From positions 77,998,001 to 78,062,000 of the forward strand of contig JAZBRS010000075.1 of the NCBI GenBank assembly GCA_037176725.1: DNA of 64,000 nt. The letters run 5' to 3'. Positions 1 through 10,240 of this stretch are shown here, in pieces; the stretch's first letter is position 1, and each line of letters begins with the position of its first letter. Both the position numbers and the translations under genes were made by a program. Below the pieces are notes generated by a model. That model searched no databases, had not been told where the DNA came from, and saw only the letters and a list, made by a program, of their open reading frames with translations. Origin of the DNA: Posidonia oceanica (taxonomy: Eukaryota > Streptophyta > Magnoliopsida > Alismatales > Posidoniaceae).

Positions 1-660
1 CGCGTTGTTTCCAGAAAAACTTTCATAAGGAGGAGAGTTTGATACAGCCATCCAGCACCAGGTCCTCCGGCACAACAACAAAGCCGAAGATGCGCTTTAA
101 GAGAAAGAAAGAACCTACCACCCCGATTGGCAAAAGGTAGGCATCCCTGCAGTAAATGGATGGGTCGGCATGTCGAGTACCTAGGAGGGCACTCACCTCT
201 TCCAAAAGAATGGTCAATTCCCTAAAAGAAGAAAAGAACGTATGAGTCAAGGGATTCCACAGCCCACAGAGGCCGAAGAACACCTTCCAGTCAATAGGCT
301 GCCGCAACTGGCGAAGGGCCTGACAGAGACCAGCCTCCTCCAAGCACTCCCGATACTTCTTCAAAGCCCAAAAGCGGAATTGATGAACCCAGTTCAACTG
401 ATAGGCTTTCGAGTCACGGTCGTTGTTGGCAGAAGATAAGGGCTATGAAGTAAGGAAAAGTCAGCAGAAGTACGAGAATGGAAGTATGAGGAAAAGATGA
501 AAACAGGAAATACCTTCTCACGCACCAACAGGTTCGCCAAATGGTTGGGTATGGCCTCCAGCCGGAGTTGCACCATGTCAGAAGGAGAAGAGAAGACGGC
601 CACCTGGAAAGCATGACGTGGGATATCACTCAAATTCATGAGGAGAAGCACAAGCCCTAA
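1..660 (-). pseudogene. PMD-like gene (type 2) carried antisense in element C, partial
   Basis: On the minus strand a first exon (about 651-517) ends in LVREK at a GTATTT donor. A second exon (about 440 down to the window edge) contains WNPLTHTF, then RELTILLEEVSALLGTR, then a hydrophobic stretch. The pattern W-x-P-x-T-H-T-F followed by an LT-x-LLEEV-x-LLG helix is typical of the plant mobile domain (PMD, also found in MAIN/MAIL proteins). A related plant-transposon domain such as DUF7745 is an alternative name. The frame is open from about 439 to beyond 23, but no ATG begins that exon, so it is an internal exon. Two similar copies lie at 3622-4523 and 8959-10240. The gene runs antisense to its host element. 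Confidence 0.6.
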
Positions 661-832
661 TAAGCAAAAATAAATAAGGGAAGGAAGATAAATGTTTGAA
701 CTACAAGATTCAAGCCAAGAGGAGGTCTAATATACGCCGTGGAGCCTTCATCGGAATGGAAACCCAAAGAAAATTGGGAATTTACTGCCAAAACGGTGGC
801 GCCCGAACAGGAAAGACAGCAGCCTGTCTCGC

Positions 833-921
833 GACGTTATACGCGGCCGCAATGCCGTCCAACGTTAGCCGCGGTTCTTCAAGCGACCAACATTGAACGC
901 TAACAATCAAGCGTCCAACGA
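833..921. repeat. Double-dyad module cluster (element C)
   Basis: Alternating inverted half-sites GTTATACGC, GCCGTCCAAC, GTTAGCCGC, GCGACCAAC, TTGAACGCT and AGCGTCCAAC, spaced about 10 bp apart. It belongs to the dispersed module family found in all three Tat-like copies. Confidence 0.6.
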
Positions 922-1010
922 GTTAAAGCAGAATTGAGAGCAGAACAGAAAGAACTCCGGAGCATAACCGGGTCAACAAAGCAAGCGAAGTCAAAAAAAA
1001 GTATTCTTTT

Positions 1011-1371
1011 CGACTCGCTTGGGCCATTCCCTAGGCACGTCATGTTTTTATTTTCGACTCCCTTTGGCCATCCCTTGGGCCATCCCTTAGGCACGTCATG
1101 TTTTTATTTTCGACTCCCTTGGGCTATCCCCTACGCACGTCATGATATTATTCTCGACTCCCTTGGGCCATCCCCTAGGCATGTTATGTTTTTATTTTCG
1201 ACTCTCTTGGGCCATCCCCTAGGCATGGCATGTTTTTATTTTCGACTCCCTTGAGCCATCCCCTACGCACGTCATGTTTTTATTTAAGACTCCCTTCGGC
1301 CATCCCCTAGGCACGTCATTTTATTGTTTTCGACTCCCTTGGCCATCCCGTAGGCACGTCATGCTGATGAT
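1011..1371. repeat. 44-bp tandem array in element C
   Basis: About eight copies of a 44-bp unit, each with CGACTCCCTTGGGCCATCCC, then CTAGGCACGTCATG and a T-rich tail. Units differ by point changes and small deletions. It sits between the antisense gene and the 3' LTR, where element A has three arrays (32770-34600). The GGGCCATCCCC core resembles the GGGCAACCCCC core of the first A array, which suggests a common origin. Confidence 0.8.
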
Positions 1372-2318
1372 GACCAGCAAAACCAACGGTATTAGTGAAC
1401 CCCCTGTTAATTAACTCCCGGGTCAGAAAATAATGGTCCACATCGAGAATGTAGGCAACATTTAATAAAAGGAAACTTAATTCTTACGAATAACGCCAAC
1501 GGTATCGATGGACTCATTATTCATTAATTCCGGGTCACGAGAAAACGGTCTCTGTCGAGAATGTTTGCAACATTCAATAAAAGGACACCTAATTGTGACG
1601 AATAAAGCCAACGCGGTCGGCAGAGAAGAAGTCATTTCCCCCTTTTGCCTGAGAGTATCATGAACCTCTCGCTCACCAACCCGCGTATTATGAGACGACA
1701 GTCCCTTGGGAGAGTGTAGGCTACACTCGAGGAAATGGCACCTAATTATGACAAATTACATTCACGCATGTGTCAGTTCGCCTTATGTGGTGAGAAAAAT
1801 TCCTAAGCCAACGCGGTATACAAATTAAAGCCGGCGATGATGGAGGAACCTCACTACCTTGGGTCATGCATTGCATATCATGACCCTATCTGCATTCCCG
1901 TCAGCACGCATTCATGCATAGCGCATTGTACTGCATTCGCATTGAGTAGTCATCGGAATCATTAGCTATCCATCCTGTTAGTTTGACCCTTGCGGGCAAT
2001 CCCCGTGACATGTCTTTTACTTTAACCCCCGCGGACAATACCCATGGCAAGTCTTTTACTTTGACCCCTGCAGGCCATCCCCGCGGCAGTGTCTTTTAGT
2101 TTGACCCGAATGAGCCATCACCGTGGCATGTCGTTAGTTTGTTCCCCTTGGGCAATCCCATTCGCCGTGTTTCTTTAACCGACCCTCTTTGTGTCCTATC
2201 CAAGTCTGGTGGCAGCAAGTATTGGATTTCATTTACGACCCCAGGTAGCGCCACACGGAGGTATCGTCTTGCCTTGTAGATAGTTTCGTACTGAAGCCAT
2301 CTTTAAGGAGGGGCAATC
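1372..2318 (+). other. Conserved 3' noncoding block of element C with polypurine tract
   Basis: No gene. The block aligns with 34610-35557 in element A. It includes a short degenerate repeat around 1975-2160 (GACCCC, then GGGCAATCCCCGTGGCA, then GTCTTTTA; about four units). It ends with AAGGAGGGG at 2305-2313, five bases before the LTR, which is the expected place for the plus-strand primer (polypurine tract). Confidence 0.6.
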
Positions 2319-3621
2319 TGTAGATACCCCGTTTTGACATTCTTTTCATGTTCCTCTAAAGTTCAAAATGGTATACCTTTCTAAGCCCCAGATGTTGGCA
2401 ACCTTAGTGTTCTTCACGTCTTCACCAAATTTAGAAGTTAAACTGATTAAGGGTGTTATCCGCTAGCATCTCAGCGTACAACGTTGTCCGCTGGTTTTCC
2501 AGCGGCTAACATTGGCTGCTGCCTTTCCAACATCCAATGTGGCAACCCAGTCAGGTAAAGCTTTCCTTATTAGCCTAATCTAAAAATCATGTTTTTGCCT
2601 TCTTTGGAACCTGTTGACTGGTCAAAGCAATAAAAGCCGATTTTAATCACACTTAAATACTCCTTAATTGGAGAATCTTCTCTTATCCTAGCAGTTATGC
2701 CTTGGAAGTCGTTATACGTGGGTACTCTCGCTTATAACGTTATACACTGGTTTTCCCGCGTATAATACTTCCGAAACAAGAAACTCTGCTGACTTGGCAT
2801 TTGTGTCGTTTTTTAGTACCCTCATTGAGTTAAGGCCAGAATTTTAAGAGAGAAAAGGGATGAAGAAACTTTTGGAACTCACATGCTCTTGATATTAAAA
2901 ATCTTAGAGAAGTAAGGTCCTTAAGAATTGAAAGAGAGAAGAAAGTTTTTGAAAGAAGGAGAGTCTTCAAAAAGCTTGAGGTTCCTTTTGTCGTTGTTGG
3001 CTTCAAGGCAACACAGTTTGCACCTTGTGCATAGACAAAGGATACTTTATTTCGTTTGTTTCCTTTGCATTTCTGATATCACATGTTTAATTCCGTAGTA
3101 TAATCAAGTATTTTTATTTTAAAGTCATATATTGTTTTAACTAGGCATACATCACTTTTAGTTGCAACCGGGGGAATCAAACCCCTCGGGTACGTATCTC
3201 ACTACGCTTTCTTTATTTTCTTTTCTACTAACTCTGGATAGATTACTATACATATTGATCCATCTATATATTGTTTTGTTTGTTTTGCTTTGCTAACGTT
3301 TGTCATACAAGGAGGAAGAAGGAAGAAAGAGCTTACCAAGCACAGGCACCTTTGGGCAACGCTAGCATTATCCCAAGATAGCTGAACCCGCAACCACACT
3401 ACATCTCCCCAAAGGCGTCTCGAGGGCCCGTGAAAGCGAACCGAGAGTGGCGATGACAACGATTCCATCACACGTGGAGTGACGAAGTCGGATACAAAAA
3501 TGGAGACCCCAAGAAAGAGAAGATAGAGCGAGCAAGAGAGAGCCAAAAGAAGCCTCTTCTTCCCCAAACCTCCCTCATCATCATCTTCTTCACCTCGCCT
3601 TCCAAAAACCTCATATCCACA
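2319..3621 (+). mobile_element. 3' LTR of element C
   Basis: 1,303 bp beginning TGTAGATACCCC and ending TATCCACA (imperfect terminal inverted repeat, TG...CA). It aligns with the LTRs at 15842-17065 (A, plus) and 52496-53755 (B, minus), most clearly over its last 450 bp: the ATCAAACCCCTCGGGTACG motif, the CTTTGGGCAACG segment and the GAACCGAGAGTGGCGATGAC segment. Two double-dyad modules lie at 2454-2539 and 2710-2774. The TATAAAAG seen in the A and B LTRs is not recognisable here, so this promoter may be decayed. The next base begins B coding sequence. Confidence 0.85.
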
Positions 3622-4523
3622 AGCGCCCCTTTAGGTACTCGACAGGCCGACCCGTACATTTACTACAGGGATGCCTACCTTTTGCCAATCGGGGTGATAG
3701 GCTCTTTTTCTCTCTTAAAGCGCATTTTCGGCTCTGTCGTTGTGCCGGAGGACCTGGTGTTAGACGGCTGTATCAATCTCTCCTCCTTTTGGAAATTTTT
3801 CTAAAAGCAGCGCGACAGCATCCGCTCCGAGGCTTCCTTCTTGGAATATGTCTTCATTCTGATCGGGGGACTAGTACTCTTCCCAAATGAAACCCTAACC
3901 ATTAGCGCCTACCATGCTGAGCTCATGTGCAACTGCATTCGCAATCCGGAGAAATGCTTGAATTAGTCTGTATTAACTTTTACTATCCGGGGCTTATCCA
4001 GTACCTGCCTTGCGGGACCGTTATTCGGCTTGCCTTTCCTAGTTTTGTGCTGGTTAAAGGAGCATTTTCTTCTGTTCGCTTTTGATGCTAATCTTCCCCT
4101 AGATGAGTACATTCGCCGTTTATGTCTTTGTGAGGTCAAGCCCCAAATGGACTTCTTCAGTCCTCCCTCGTCTTTCAGGACAGTGTCTGACCCAGAGTAT
4201 TTCCTAACGCTGATTGCGGCGACCGAGATTGTGAGGTACAACCCTCAGCGATGTTTCTCGATGCTGCGTACTCCTCGGGCCATACCTCCCTTGCCTCGCT
4301 TCTCCGACATGATTCACCCGCGCTTAAGAGACACCCCCGGGGACATCATTTAGGTCTTCTATCAAGCTGGCACTTGGGATGGGAAGGGGCGAAACCGAGT
4401 CTTTTCTGCATGGTAGAACTCGAACGCGGACCGCGAAGTCATCTCTCTCACTACTCATGACGCTTGTTACGAGGGCGTGCGGCCTAAGTTGTTTATTGAA
4501 TTTCCTTCAAAGAGACAGAAAAT
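3622..4523 (+). pseudogene. PMD-like gene (type 2) fragment in element B, cut by element C
   Basis: The frame opens at the C LTR boundary with GTRQADPYIYYRDAYLLPIG, nearly the same as the C copy on the minus strand at 23-200. It continues through VVVPEDLVLDGCI and, after stops, CWLKEHFLLFAFDANLPLDE, to a stop near 4521. The 5' part of the exon is missing because C inserted inside it. In-frame stops (about 3802 and 3964) mark it as dead. It occupies the same relative place, farthest from integrase, as the C copy. PMD-like is the best guess; DUF7745-type is the alternative. Confidence 0.55.
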
Positions 4524-4647
4524 GTAGTCAGAAATGTGGCATTTATTATCAATAAAATTTTATTTCAGCTCTTTTGTCTTCTTTAAATGAATTTGTATGA
4601 GTTGAATGAAAACGTTAGAGTTCAGAACACTTTCCTGAATTTAAAAT

Positions 4648-4798
4648 GTTGTACACTGAAACTGAAGCGGTCAACGTTGTACGCTGGAAAACCAGCGAAT
4701 AACGTTTTAACTCTCAAAACACTGGATGGGTCATATAACGCGTATAACATTTTTTCTTCCCGATGTGTTGGACACGCCAATTAACGCGGATAACGTTG
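4648..4798. repeat. Two double-dyad modules (element B)
   Basis: The first module contains GTTGTACGCTGG, loop AAAA and CCAGCGAATAAC, a 9-10 bp stem with a 4-base loop. The second has ATAACGCGTATAAC and GTTGGACACGCC with later TTAACGCGGATAACGTTG. It lies just upstream of the plus-strand PMD gene, so it could act in its promoter (inference). Confidence 0.6.
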
Positions 4799-4838
4799 AA
4801 TGTTATAAAACCCTCGTCGTACGTCACGGGAGGCCACC

Positions 4839-7800
4839 TTGCTCCTCTTCCCTTCTTCTTCTCTGGCGACTGCGAGTTCTCCGACAACATTTCCTCTCAT
4901 TCCGGCGAGGTCAATCCTAATGGAAAGAAGGATTTTTCATTTTTACACTTGGACGGCCAAACGCGCTCGGACGGGGCTTTCGTCTTTCGACGAGCCTGCG
5001 TCGGAGACTTCGGTAGCCGGCCCGGCTGTGGAGGAGACGGTGGCGAGGACAGTGGAGGCCGCCGGTGGGGCCGTGGTAGGTGGGGCTGCGCCTATGGGAG
5101 CCGGTGTTCCCACTGTGAGAGTGGTGGCCAAGGTTGCTGAAACTGAGACGGCGTCTGGCGAGACCATGGAGGCGCGCCGGACTGTCGTGGAGGTGGCGGA
5201 GGCTGAGGTGGCGGGTTGGAGTGGCGCCGTAGGGGCTGAGGTAACGGTCGACAGTGATGTTGTGGCTACAGGAGTAGAAACGGGGGTTGCCGGTGGTGAA
5301 GCCGCGGAGGCTGAGGTGGCAGCTGGTGGAGATGCCGTGGAGGCTGAGGCAACGGCCAGCGGTGATGCCACAGAGACCGAGGCTACTTCTGGGGAGGTCG
5401 TAGAGACGACGGTGGAGGCGGACTCTGGTTGCAGCAGCTCTTTTAGCTACGAGAATTCAGAGGAGATGGTCTCGGAGACGAGGCCCGAGGTTGACTTCGA
5501 CGAGGTGGGGCTCATGGAAGTGCTAGAGGCGAGCCCGGTCGATTCCTCATTGCGCAATTTGGTAAGGATGACGGCTGGTAGCGGACATGGTCGACTTTCT
5601 TCGACGGGAGGCGGAGGGCGGTGTAAGGGATCTCCCAGACTACTGGCGGGATCAGATCCCTCGAGACGAGGTGCAGGCGTCGGGACCGCGTAAGGACGCG
5701 TCTCAATCGGTGTATGCCACTGCCACGCTAGTTTCGAGGGGGCAGGTAGACATCTTTTTCATTTTTCCTTCATTTTATCTAGTTATTTTAGCTTCACTGA
5801 TTATTCTCTCGCTTGTTTGCAGAGTCGGGCACCAGCCGTGACCCGTTGCTACTGAGGTTAGGTCCGGCGGTCCTATGCCTTGTTGGCTACTTTCCAGTAG
5901 AAGTGTCTCGATTAGATGGGATTTGGGCATTTCCTGTCTATCCCGGACTTTCCCCTCCATTCGATGTTCTTAGAGGCTGTCGCAGAGCGGTGGAACTTCC
6001 GCACGAGCTCGATTGTTACGACGGCGGGCGAGTTTGTCCTTTCCCTTCAGGACATGCCGCGGTTGACCGGTCTTCGAGTCACAGGCCGACCAGTGATAGG
6101 GCAGGTGTGCTCGGGCTATTCAGCCTTGGTGCAGGAGCTTATCGGACGTTAGTTAGCCTTGAGCAGGGAGTAGCTTGTGGTGATGACTTCCGCGGTTCGC
6201 TAATTTAGTGAGTTGGCGGAGACGGTAGCCGGACCGGGCGTGGAGGCCGACCAGCAGCTGCGGGCTTTTCTCTTATTACTGTTCGGGGAGGTGCTCTTTT
6301 CGCACTCTTCTTCGAAGCTGACGGCGTGTTTCCTCCTCCTCTTGGCGGACTTGGAGCGCGTGGGAGAATACGCCTGAGGTGTAGCCAGCTTGGCGCACCT
6401 GTACTCTACTCTCTTCCGCTTTACTGACGGTAGTTCTCACCAGCTAAGCGGCAACCTGCCATTCCTTTAGGTAAAATCTGCATATTTAAGCTTAGACCGG
6501 ATATTATGTTCTTCCTAAAAACTTTCTCGTTTTGCATGCAGATGTGGGCATGGGACTACTTTGCCTTTTTATGACCTGTCCCTCCTCCGATTCCTCCTAC
6601 CGGTGTCCCCTTTCCTCGGGGATTGTTTTGGACCGATGCTGAGCAGGCCCTCGAGCCTGCAAATGACAACCGCTATGTCGGTCGTCTGCTTTTTGAGCTT
6701 CTTGTCCTAACTCAGGTAACTTGCTTCTTTTGACTTTTCAGCTTTTGTTTATTCATTTATGCTGCCTGCTGACATGTATTGCTCCTTTCAAGTGATCTGG
6801 CATCCATATGCTGAGGGAGAGCATGCGAACGTTCCTGAGATTGCCCGTGATCGGGCCATTTTCGACCGGAACGTGTGGATCCATTGCTGGAACCACTGCC
6901 ACTTCTAGCAGATTGGCAGGGCGCTATGACAGCAGGGGCGCCGGCAGATTCAGCCTCTACCTCCTCACCGATTTTGGCGAGAGACATGCGGTGGGGGCAG
7001 CCGTGCTCATCATTGGGTGGACGTCTACGGTCCACAGCTCTTGCACTGGGCCCGTCGTGGTTCTCCTGCTCCGACGGATGCCACAGAGGAGGACGAGGCG
7101 ATGTGGACCAAGTGGATAGAGCAGGAGTTTTCTTCTTTAATAATCTTCCACCGGTCCCACTTCCTCGGGCGCGGGAACCTTCCTTTGAAGGACACAGATC
7201 CCGGGGAGGCGGTGGTGTGCCATGCACTTCTGTTGGGGGAGGCTCAGTCTTACCGATACCAGCTGGAGATAGCGGTGAGCTCCTGAATTTCATTTTTGTA
7301 TACTGTTAATTCAATTTGGCTGACTTGCTTTCTTTCTTTTACAGCTCAAGGCAGCAGATGAGCGGGCTCAGCAGGAGCGCTACTTGACTCAACAGTTCTC
7401 TGTTTTGATCGGAGAGATTGAGCGCCTGCATGCCTCTGCCTCCCAGGTATCTTTACATGTAACTTTTATAGTTTAACTATAAATTGTAACTAACTTGAAT
7501 CTTTCTTTTCAGCCTTCGACGAGTAGTGCTCCTCCTCCGGACCGCTTAGAGGAGATCTCCCATCTCCAGGAGAAGGTAAACATGCCTTTATTTCTGCTTT
7601 TGAAATTCCCTTGCTTCTGACACCATTGTTTGTAGGTTACTTATTTAGAAAGCGAGTTGAGGAAGCGGGCTGGTGACTTCATAGTTGCCAGCTCTGTTGG
7701 GAGGTTGAAGGAGCTAGAGGGGACAGTTGCTGCCAGTAGTGCTCAGATCCGGGAGCTGAGCAGCAGGTTTCCGACAGGGACACCGAGATTGCTCAATCTC

Positions 7801-8132
7801 AGGTGGTATGATTTAATTCAGCGCTTCTTTATGTCTTCCATGTCCTTGATTGTATCTGACATTTTAATCACTTCTCTCCTCAGGACATAGCGAGGGTTAT
7901 CTCCCAGCTTGAGCTTGAGCTTGGGCATTACCGGAGGTTTGCCTTTACAGCTGGTGCCAGGCTCAGGATGCCCGTTCCTCCTGTACCGAGCCATCGGTCG
8001 GGTAGCCACCACTCTCAGTCTGTCTCCAGGGCTCCATAAGGCATTTCTGTTCGGCAGTCGCCTCGTCCACCTACCGCTCCTTCTCCGACTCCTGCTTCAG
8101 CTCCCGAGGGTGAGGGAGAGAGTGCTCCTTAG
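4839..8132 (+). pseudogene. PMD gene (type 1, with coiled-coil tail) antisense in element B
   Basis: A multi-exon gene. Exon 1 (to about 5742) has a long Ala/Val/Glu/Thr-rich repeat region, then RDLPDYWRDQIPRDEVQ, and ends at CAG|GTAGAC. After an intron ending TTTGCAG (5821), the next exon holds the domain core: MGFGHFLSIP, AERWNFRTSS, GEFVLSLQDMPRLTGLRV and TGRPVIG. Later exons give GVPFPRGLFWTDAEQALEP (about 6541-6715), NVWIHCWNHCHF (about 6795-7275) and four short heptad-like exons (7346-7447, 7513-7576, 7637-7802, 7885-8076) with conserved GT and AG ends. Several frameshifts and stops (for example near 5690, 6150 and 6475) break it. A homologue in element A (29198-32313) is less damaged. 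The role is unknown; cellular PMD proteins (MAIN, MAIL1) act in the nucleus on gene and transposon silencing. Confidence 0.65.
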
Positions 8133-8958
8133 CTTATGTACTTCAGGAGTATGCCCCGGTGATCTTGTAGAACGATTTATTATTTTGAAATGATATAGAT
8201 TTCTGTATACTCAGCAAACTTGTCAAATACTTCTTTTAAACAACCTTTCTCAAAGTTAAAATAAGCTAAAGCGACCAATATGGTAAAATAATGGCCTTTA
8301 ATCCAAATTAACTTAAAACCAGCGTACTCAAGTGAAATAGTATGTAAATGACATAGTTAAAAGAAAAGGTTTCACCTGGAAGCTTAAAAATTGAATTTTG
8401 AAGTCGTCGATGCCTTAATGAGCCGTTTACTTGATGAAATAAGCAACCAGAGATTCCGAATGGCCTGGATGTCAAAAAAAATATGAAACCAACACTCACA
8501 CGTGTATTTCAACTTAGTTAAACCTCGGCGACGGGTAAATCAGGTTCATGCAACTCAATCACGGATTAGGGGGCGATCCAGCCAAGTTCAGTAACTTAAG
8601 TCACTGATAAAACGTTATACGCTTCATCTTGTTCGGCCAACGTTATCCGCTTCAATTTCTACATCCAACGCCGGCAGCTGACTTAAACGTTATACGCCTC
8701 ACATGGCGCGGGTAACGTTGGACGTGCTTTATCTCGCGTACAACGAAGCGAAACCAAAATCCTTTCTTTCCTTTTCTGCTCTTGGCTAATCTTCTAGAAT
8801 GCTGCGAAATTTTCTCAATGCACGCGTGTGGGATTTCCGACGGCCCTCTTGTGCTTATAAAAGCCTGGCTAACCCTTGGATTTTTATGCACACTTGCCCC
8901 TTTCCTCCTTACTGATTTCCTCTTGATTTGTGCTTCTTCTTTTCTTCTCTTCTGCTTT
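8133..8958. other. Spacer between antisense genes in B
   Basis: No coding sequence seen. 8200-8560 aligns in inverted orientation with 28600-28990 of element A. 8611-8745 carries two double-dyad modules (GTTATACGC, GTTATCCGC, GCGGGTAACGTTGGACG, GCGTACAACG). Confidence 0.6.
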
Positions 8959-10240
8959 CATGACTTCTAGTTTAGTTCCCAACGTCTTTATGCACAACAA
9001 GAAGGGAGTTGCAAAACCTTTGGAAGAGATTGAAGGACATATGATGTCCCTTATCAAAACGGGGAAGGTATGATCCTCTTCATTGGTCCTTTCACTCTCC
9101 TTTGTTTTTCATTCTTTCGAATTTCTTTCCAGGAAATACTCAATTTTACCAAAACACTCTGCTTTGATAATGACTTCCCATACTACTCTCCTTGGGTGAA
9201 GGACTTTGCACTTTGGCCTCAAGAAAGGAGGTCTGTTTTGGTCCATACACGTTTTGATCAACTTTTGGATTTATTGGGCACAAACTTGGATTGGCCTCTA
9301 CTTCATGCCTCATGCGCCTTCTGGAGTCCTGAGACTCACACTTTCTTCTTTCGGAGTTGTGAGGTGACAATCCTAGTAGAGGATGTTGATGGCCTGCTTG
9401 GTATGACTCATATTGGAGCGACCCGGCCAGATATTGACTTCCCGTTGCCCTACGGAACAGTAGATATGCAAACATTCGTAGATCGTATCTTCACCATTCC
9501 ACCTACCTTCCCAGTGATTAGAGATCGCAGGCTTAACTTGGCACATTTGACTTCAGCTTCCGGCGAATTGAGGACTCTGCCTCTCAGAATTAGCTGCTGG
9601 TGTGTCTGCATCTATTGATTGGAGGCCTCACCTTATTTGTCACGAAGGACTTCTCTTTCGATGTCTATCACACTGAGTTCTTTATAGGCCTTACTGAGCA
9701 CTTCTGGCGTTCTCCTTCAGTTGCCATTCTTGCCAGTGTTTCCACCGGAGGGGATTTTGTAGGCTCTCCTTTCCTTCTTTCCAGGTGACTGCAACTTCAT
9801 TTCCCGAGGCTTGGGCCTGTGAAGACAGATTTGATCGAGGAAAGAGTTTGCTCCTTGTCCTCTGCCCCTATTGACATCTTCGCACCTTCCACGTCCTTTT
9901 ATCATAAGTACCAGGCGTGAGTTCTTCAGTTGAGTTGGAGTTGATAGGGTCCACCCACTTTGTGGTGTATAACTCCCATCGCTGCTTTAAGATGGTAGGG
10001 TAGAAGAAAGGGATGCCACCTCAGCTGAGCTTTATTCCTCGTATTCGGGTTTAAGAGCGCAGTCTTTCATCTGATGCAGTAATGGTGTACTACATTCGGG
10101 CTCTTTGGTCGTCTCTGGACCATCATGATGATTCAGGTGGGCCGTCAGCTATTCCCTCGACTTGCTGCCTACCACGAGAGGATGCGCACTGGAGGTGGTA
10201 TTCAAAGCTACTGCCCAAACCCGAGGAGTGAGTTGAAGCG
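8959..10240 (+). pseudogene. PMD-like gene (type 2) antisense in element B, proximal copy
   Basis: ATG at 8959 starts a 36-codon exon (MTSSLVPNVFMHNKKGVAKP...) ending at AAG|GTATGA (about 9067). The intron ends TTTCCAG at 9132. The second exon reads EILNFTKTLCF, DFALWPQERRSVLVHTRF, FWSPETHTFFF and CEVTILVEDVDGLLGMTHIG, aligning with the type-2 copies at 1-660 and 3622-4523. A frameshift near 9590 and later stops break the end, although the similarity may run to about 10240. Element A lacks this gene: its spacer passes from the equivalent of 10450 to that of 8750 with nothing between. Confidence 0.6.

Larger units (their letters stand above)
1..3621 (+). mobile_element. Element C: 3' end of a Tat-like LTR retrotransposon
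   Basis: This is the right-hand part of an LTR retrotransposon of the same family as elements A and B. It holds an antisense PMD-like gene (1-660), dyad modules (833-921), a 44-bp tandem array (1011-1371), a conserved 3' noncoding block ending in a polypurine tract, and a full 3' LTR (2319-3621). The 1372-3621 stretch aligns by eye, in the same orientation, with 34601-35909 of element A. Directly after the LTR the sequence becomes the middle of a PMD-like exon on the plus strand, so C inserted into a gene carried by element B. The 5' part, gag-pol and the left target duplication are outside the window. Confidence 0.8.

Noticed and set aside
4943..5371. 142-codon minus-strand Ala/Ser/Thr-rich frame
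   Set aside because: Mirror of the repetitive GCG/GAG-rich first exon of the plus-strand PMD gene.
5690..8132. Reading the stop shared near the C-terminus of both PMD genes (about 8034 and 29198) as a read-through signal
   Set aside because: In-frame similarity after the stop (VRQS...PEGEGESA) can be explained by plain nucleotide similarity of two related copies, and only two copies are available.
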